NCBI GenBank assembly: GCA_000985875.1
Contig: CCRI01000014.1
Coordinates: 111,099-175,098 of the forward strand
DNA: 64,000 nt
Source: Neorhizobium galegae bv. officinalis
GTDB lineage: Bacteria > Pseudomonadota > Alphaproteobacteria > Rhizobiales > Rhizobiaceae
Direction of reading: 5' to 3'
Each line of letters starts with the position of its first letter. Position 1 is the first letter of the stretch. The notes under the pieces are model-generated. The model did no database searches. It was given only the letters and a program-made list of their open reading frames with translations, and was not told where the DNA came from. Shown here one piece after another: positions 60,559-64,000 of the stretch. The position numbers were made by a program, and so were the translations under genes.

Positions 60559-61317
60559 TTAACGCGCCAGCCAGCCGCCATCGACCGGCAGCACGACGCC
60601 ATGCACATAGTCGGATGCCGGCGAAGCGAGGAATACTGCGGCACCGCCGAGTTCTTCCGGCTGGCCCCAGTGTCCGGCTGGAATACGGCTGAGGATTGCC
60701 GCGTTGCGGTCCGGATCGTTGCGCAGCGCTTCGGTATTGTTGGTCGAGAAATAGCCGGGCGCGATGGCGTTGACGTTGATGCCCTTGCCCGCCCATTCGC
60801 AGGCGAGCAACCTGGTCAGGCCGGCAAGACCGCTCTTCGAGGCCGTATACGAAGGGATGCGGATGCCGCCCTGGAAGGAGAGCAGCGAGGCGATATTGAC
60901 GATCTTGCCGCCCTTGCCTTCGGTGATCAGCCGGCGTGCGAACGCCTGGGAGAGAAAGAACACGGTCTTCAGGTTGACGTCCATCACCGCATCCCAATCG
61001 GCCTCGGTGAAGTCGATCGCGTCGGCCCGGCGGATGATCCCGGCATTGTTGACGAGGATGTCGGCACGCCCGGTCCATGCGACCGTTTCGCTGATGACCC
61101 GATCGACCGGTTCGAGGGTCGAAAGGTCCGCCTGGATGGCCAGGCTACGCCCGCCCGCCGCGCTGACAGCGGCTTCCGTCTCGGCCATCGAGGAGCGGCC
61201 AACCAGCGCCACATCCGCGCCGGCCTGCGCCAGCGCCACGGATATCGCCTGGCCGAGGCCTGTATTGGCGCCGGTGACGATCGCCGTCTTGCCTGTCAGG
61301 TCGAATGAAATCGGCAT
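60559..61317 (-). CDS. kduD: KduD-like 2-dehydro-3-deoxy-D-gluconate 5-dehydrogenase (SDR)
   Basis: This 252-aa short-chain dehydrogenase has TGANTGLGQ (about residues 15-23), NNAGI (about 89-93) and the catalytic YTASKSG (Tyr and Lys, about 153-159). The sequence around GHWGQPEELGGAAVFLAS is that of KduD-type enzymes in pectin and uronate breakdown. AGGAGG precedes the ATG. No kduI or pectinase gene is nearby, so another sugar substrate is possible. Confidence 0.8.
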   Translation of the reverse strand: MPISFDLTGKTAIVTGANTGLGQAISVALAQAGADVALVGRSSMAETEAAVSAAGGRSLAIQADLSTLEPVDRVISETVAWTGRADILVNNAGIIRRADAIDFTEADWDAVMDVNLKTVFFLSQAFARRLITEGKGGKIVNIASLLSFQGGIRIPSYTASKSGLAGLTRLLACEWAGKGINVNAIAPGYFSTNNTEALRNDPDRNAAILSRIPAGHWGQPEELGGAAVFLASPASDYVHGVVLPVDGGWLAR

Positions 61318-61450
61318 GTTGTCCTCCTCGGAAACTGAAAATGCGGATAAGTTAGATGCTTACCGTCGCGAACTCTCCGATAGAAGCTGAAAATTTTTGC
61401 CACGTCACAAGTCGACGTCGAAGCGGGGTAGGCGCTGGATCCACGGCGCG

Positions 61451-61918
61451 CTATCGGCGGCGTATCATGCCACGAACGTAGCTGATGTAACGTTCGGCAG
61501 TTGTAGCGTCGGGAAAAATTCGCCGGGGCAAAAGCAGATGCCCGCCGTCGTAGAAAAGAACCAGCCAGTTGCCCAGCGTTATCAACTTCCTGAGCCGTTT
61601 CGGATCCAGTTCGATCAGCAGGCCGTCGCCCTGCGCCCGGACGATGTCGGGTCCGAATTCCGCCTTTATCGAGCGAATTTCGCGCTTTTCCGAAACAATA
61701 AGCGGGGAAGGGGCGGTCTTCCGGAACCTCTTTGCCAGGGCATCGTAAAACCCCAGCAATCCCATCAGCTTCTGCCGCCTCTCGAAATGGTATTGCACGA
61801 CAAGATCGATGCCCTCCCCGAGTTCCGTATCGGAAAGCACGTAGTCAAAATGCCAGGAGCCGTCCGTGAAACTCACGGACGGCTCCTGAAATTGCCGAGG
61901 CTTGTCGCCGGAGGTCAC
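61451..61918 (-). CDS. Small YcxB-like protein coupled to infB
   Basis: This 155-aa protein starts with GTG at 61918 and overlaps the infB stop by 4 bases (GTGA). Codons before that belong to a shadow of infB. The C-terminal part (DPKRLRKLITLGNWLVLFYD, then PRRIFPDATTAERYISYVR) resembles the YcxB C-terminal domain, which is poorly understood. No clear membrane span is seen. It takes the place where rbfA usually follows infB, so the arrangement is atypical. Confidence 0.7.
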   Translation of the reverse strand: MTSGDKPRQFQEPSVSFTDGSWHFDYVLSDTELGEGIDLVVQYHFERRQKLMGLLGFYDALAKRFRKTAPSPLIVSEKREIRSIKAEFGPDIVRAQGDGLLIELDPKRLRKLITLGNWLVLFYDGGHLLLPRRIFPDATTAERYISYVRGMIRRR

Positions 61919-64000
61919 AGCGTGCGCGTGATATGCTCCACGCGGAAGCATTCGATCGTATCGCCGACGCGCATGTCCTCGTAGTTCTCGAAGGCCATGC
62001 CGCACTCCTGACCCATCGGCACTTCGCCGACTTCGTCCTTGAAGCGCTTGAGCGTCTTGAGCTTGCCTTCGTGGACAACGACGTTGTCGCGGATAAGGCG
62101 GACGCCGGCTCCACGCTCGACCTTGCCTTCGACGACGCGGCAACCTGCGACCTTGCCGACCTTGGTAATGTTGAACACTTCCAGGATCTCGGCGTTGCCG
62201 ATGAAGGTTTCGCGGCGTTCCGGCGAGAGCAGGCCCGACATCGCCTGCTTCACGTCATCCACCAGATCGTAGATGATGTTGTAGTAGCGGATCTCGATGC
62301 CGGAGCGCTCGGCGGCGGCACGGGCCTGGGTGTTGGCGCGGACGTTGAAGCCGATGATCGCAGCGTTGGAAGCCTCGGCAAGCGAGATATCCGATTCCGT
62401 GATCGCGCCGGCACCCGAGTGAACGATGCGGGCACGGACTTCGTCGGTGCCGAGCTTGTCAAGCGAGGCGATGATCGCTTCGATCGAACCCTGCACGTCA
62501 CCCTTGATCACCAGCGGGAATTCCTTGAAGCCGGTATCCTGCAGCTTGCTCATCATCTGTTCGAGCGAACCGCGCTGACCGGACTGGCGGGCAGCCGCCT
62601 TGTCGCGGGCAAGACGCTGGCGATATTCGGAAATCTCGCGAGCGCGGCTTTCGTTTTCGACGACTGCGAACTTGTCGCCTGCAGCCGGCGTGCCGGAAAG
62701 ACCGAGCACTTCGACCGGGGTCGCCGGCCCGGCTTCCTTGACGTGGTCGCCCTTATCAGTGACGAGCGCGCGAACGCGGCCCCACTGATCGCCGGCGACG
62801 ATGATCTGGCCCGGCTTCAGCGTACCCTTCTGGACCAGCACGGTCGCAACCGCACCGCGGCCGCGGTCGAGCTGGGCTTCGATGACGGTACCTTCCGCCG
62901 TACGGCTCGGGTCGGCCTTCAGGTCGAGGATTTCGGCCTGCAGCAGCACGGCTTCGAGCAGCTTGTCGAGGTTCGTCTTGTTCTTTGCCGAAACCTCGAC
63001 GTCGAGCACTTCACCGCCCAGAGATTCAACGAAGACTTCGTGCTGCAGGAGCTGCTGGCGGACCTTGTCCGGCTTGGCTTCGTGCTTGTCGATCTTGTTG
63101 ATCGCCACGATGATCGGAACACCGGCCGCCTTGGCGTGGTTGATGGACTCGATCGTCTGCGGCATCACGCTGTCGTCGGCCGCGACCACCAGGATCGCGA
63201 TATCCGTCGCCTGCGCACCACGGGCACGCATCGCCGTGAAGGCGGCGTGGCCGGGGGTGTCGATGAAGGTGATCTTCTGGCCGTTCTGTTCGACCTGATA
63301 GGCACCGATATGCTGGGTGATGCCACCGGCTTCGCCGGAGACCACGTTCGCATGGCGGATGGCGTCGAGCAGCGAGGTCTTGCCGTGGTCGACGTGACCC
63401 ATGATGGTGACGACCGGCGGGCGGGAAACCATTTCGCCTACGTCGTCGGCAACGTTGAAGATGCCTTCTTCGACGTCGGATTCCGAGACGCGCTTGACGG
63501 TATGGCCGAATTCGCCTGCGATGATTTCGGCGAGGTCGGCGTCGATGACGTCGCCCGGCTTCATCATCTGGCCTTCCTTCATCAGGTACTTGATGACGTC
63601 GACGGCGCGTTCGGACATGCGCTGCGACAGTTCCTGGATGGTGATGGTTTCAGGCAGGATGACTTCGCGCATGACCTTTTCGCGCGTTTCCTGCATCTGG
63701 CTGCGGCGGAACTTCTCCTGCCGGCGGCGGGTTGCGGCCATCGAACGGCCGCGGGCATTGCCGTCGTCGTCCGTGCTGACGGTGGTCACCGTCAGCTTGC
63801 CACGGCGGCGTTCGTCCTCGGTCTTCGGGCGAGCCGGAACCTTGGCAGGAGCAGCGACGGGCACGCGGCCACGGCCGGGTGCGCCACGCGGCGGGCCGCG
63901 ATCTTCGTCTTCTTCGTCAGCGCCCTTGCGGCGGCCGGCAACCGGCAGTGCCGCAGGTGCGGCGCCGGGAGCTGCAGGCCGGGGAGCCTGGGGACGTGCT
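61915..64000 (-). CDS. infB: Translation initiation factor IF-2 (N-terminus beyond window)
   Basis: The frame is open from the right edge to the TGA at 61915-61917. It starts in the Ala/Pro/Arg-rich N-terminal region and then has the IF-2 associated helix, G1 GHVDHGKTS, DTPGHAAFT (G3), NKIDK (G4) and SAKNKTNLD (G5), followed by domains II-IV with GDVQGSIEAI and the C-terminal initiator-tRNA binding part. It is the GTPase that places fMet-tRNA on the 30S subunit. The true start is not visible; the GTG at 63864 is internal. Confidence 0.96.
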   Translation of the reverse strand, partial: ARPQAPRPAAPGAAPAALPVAGRRKGADEEDEDRGPPRGAPGRGRVPVAAPAKVPARPKTEDERRRGKLTVTTVSTDDDGNARGRSMAATRRRQEKFRRSQMQETREKVMREVILPETITIQELSQRMSERAVDVIKYLMKEGQMMKPGDVIDADLAEIIAGEFGHTVKRVSESDVEEGIFNVADDVGEMVSRPPVVTIMGHVDHGKTSLLDAIRHANVVSGEAGGITQHIGAYQVEQNGQKITFIDTPGHAAFTAMRARGAQATDIAILVVAADDSVMPQTIESINHAKAAGVPIIVAINKIDKHEAKPDKVRQQLLQHEVFVESLGGEVLDVEVSAKNKTNLDKLLEAVLLQAEILDLKADPSRTAEGTVIEAQLDRGRGAVATVLVQKGTLKPGQIIVAGDQWGRVRALVTDKGDHVKEAGPATPVEVLGLSGTPAAGDKFAVVENESRAREISEYRQRLARDKAAARQSGQRGSLEQMMSKLQDTGFKEFPLVIKGDVQGSIEAIIASLDKLGTDEVRARIVHSGAGAITESDISLAEASNAAIIGFNVRANTQARAAAERSGIEIRYYNIIYDLVDDVKQAMSGLLSPERRETFIGNAEILEVFNITKVGKVAGCRVVEGKVERGAGVRLIRDNVVVHEGKLKTLKRFKDEVGEVPMGQECGMAFENYEDMRVGDTIECFRVEHITRTL

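Overview
The window is GC-rich, densely coded chromosomal DNA from an alphaproteobacterium, most likely a member of the Rhizobiaceae (Rhizobium, Agrobacterium or a close relative). The evidence is the rpsA, cmk and infB sequences, a TIGR02300-type acidic protein beside a tRNA-Ala, an exbB-exbD-tonB operon, many tripartite and ABC importers, two RIME-like palindromic repeats, and an sRNA of the alpha-r14 (NfeR1-like) anti-Shine-Dalgarno family. No phage, transposon, CRISPR array or replication origin was seen.

Layout. 1-14.9 kb is a catabolic stretch: a 5-oxoprolinase-type hydantoinase cut by the window edge, a divergent TRAP transporter with a winged-helix regulator, an alpha/beta hydrolase, a 2-aminobenzoate/benzoate-type CoA ligase, a complete LIV-type ABC importer, a MarR regulator and a glutaminase. 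15-22.1 kb holds tctCBA (tripartite tricarboxylate transporter), an orphan Fbp-like binding protein, a DUF1993 protein and a TctD/TctE two-component pair. 22.3-32.7 kb is an amino-sugar locus. One arm carries NagA, a SIS-type GlcN-6-P deaminase, a GntR/UTRA regulator and a BadF-type kinase. The divergent arm carries MurQ, an ABC sugar importer and a Gfo/Idh/MocA oxidoreductase. Together they could convert imported MurNAc/GlcNAc to fructose-6-P. 32.7-44 kb is a second sugar-type ABC locus with unusual enzymes (an ArgH-superfamily lyase, a PfkB kinase and an 800-aa PIG-L deacetylase) under a ROK regulator.

44-52 kb is housekeeping: tRNA-Ala(GGC), the TIGR02300 protein, PaiB, cmk, rpsA with a structured leader, two uncharacterised disordered proteins sharing an upstream CtrA-like element, and a short RNase D. 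At 52.05-52.17 kb lies the three-hairpin sRNA. 52.3-56.6 kb holds an alkaline phosphatase followed by a Tat-exported small protein and an ABC transporter whose permease has a histidine-rich loop, a possible metal-handling unit. 56.6-64 kb holds an Ldh-family dehydrogenase, exbB-exbD-tonB, a KduD-like dehydrogenase, a small GTGA-coupled gene and infB (N-terminus beyond the window).

Points of most interest: the anti-SD sRNA; the alkaline phosphatase/His-rich ABC module; the ArgH-like plus PIG-L import and degradation locus; the CtrA-like element upstream of two orphan genes; PaiB occupying the usual aroA position before cmk; a RIME element inside an ABC operon between binding protein and permease; and several clean inverted repeats in promoters of regulator-linked operons. 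All functional assignments come from reading motifs and context; no database search was run.
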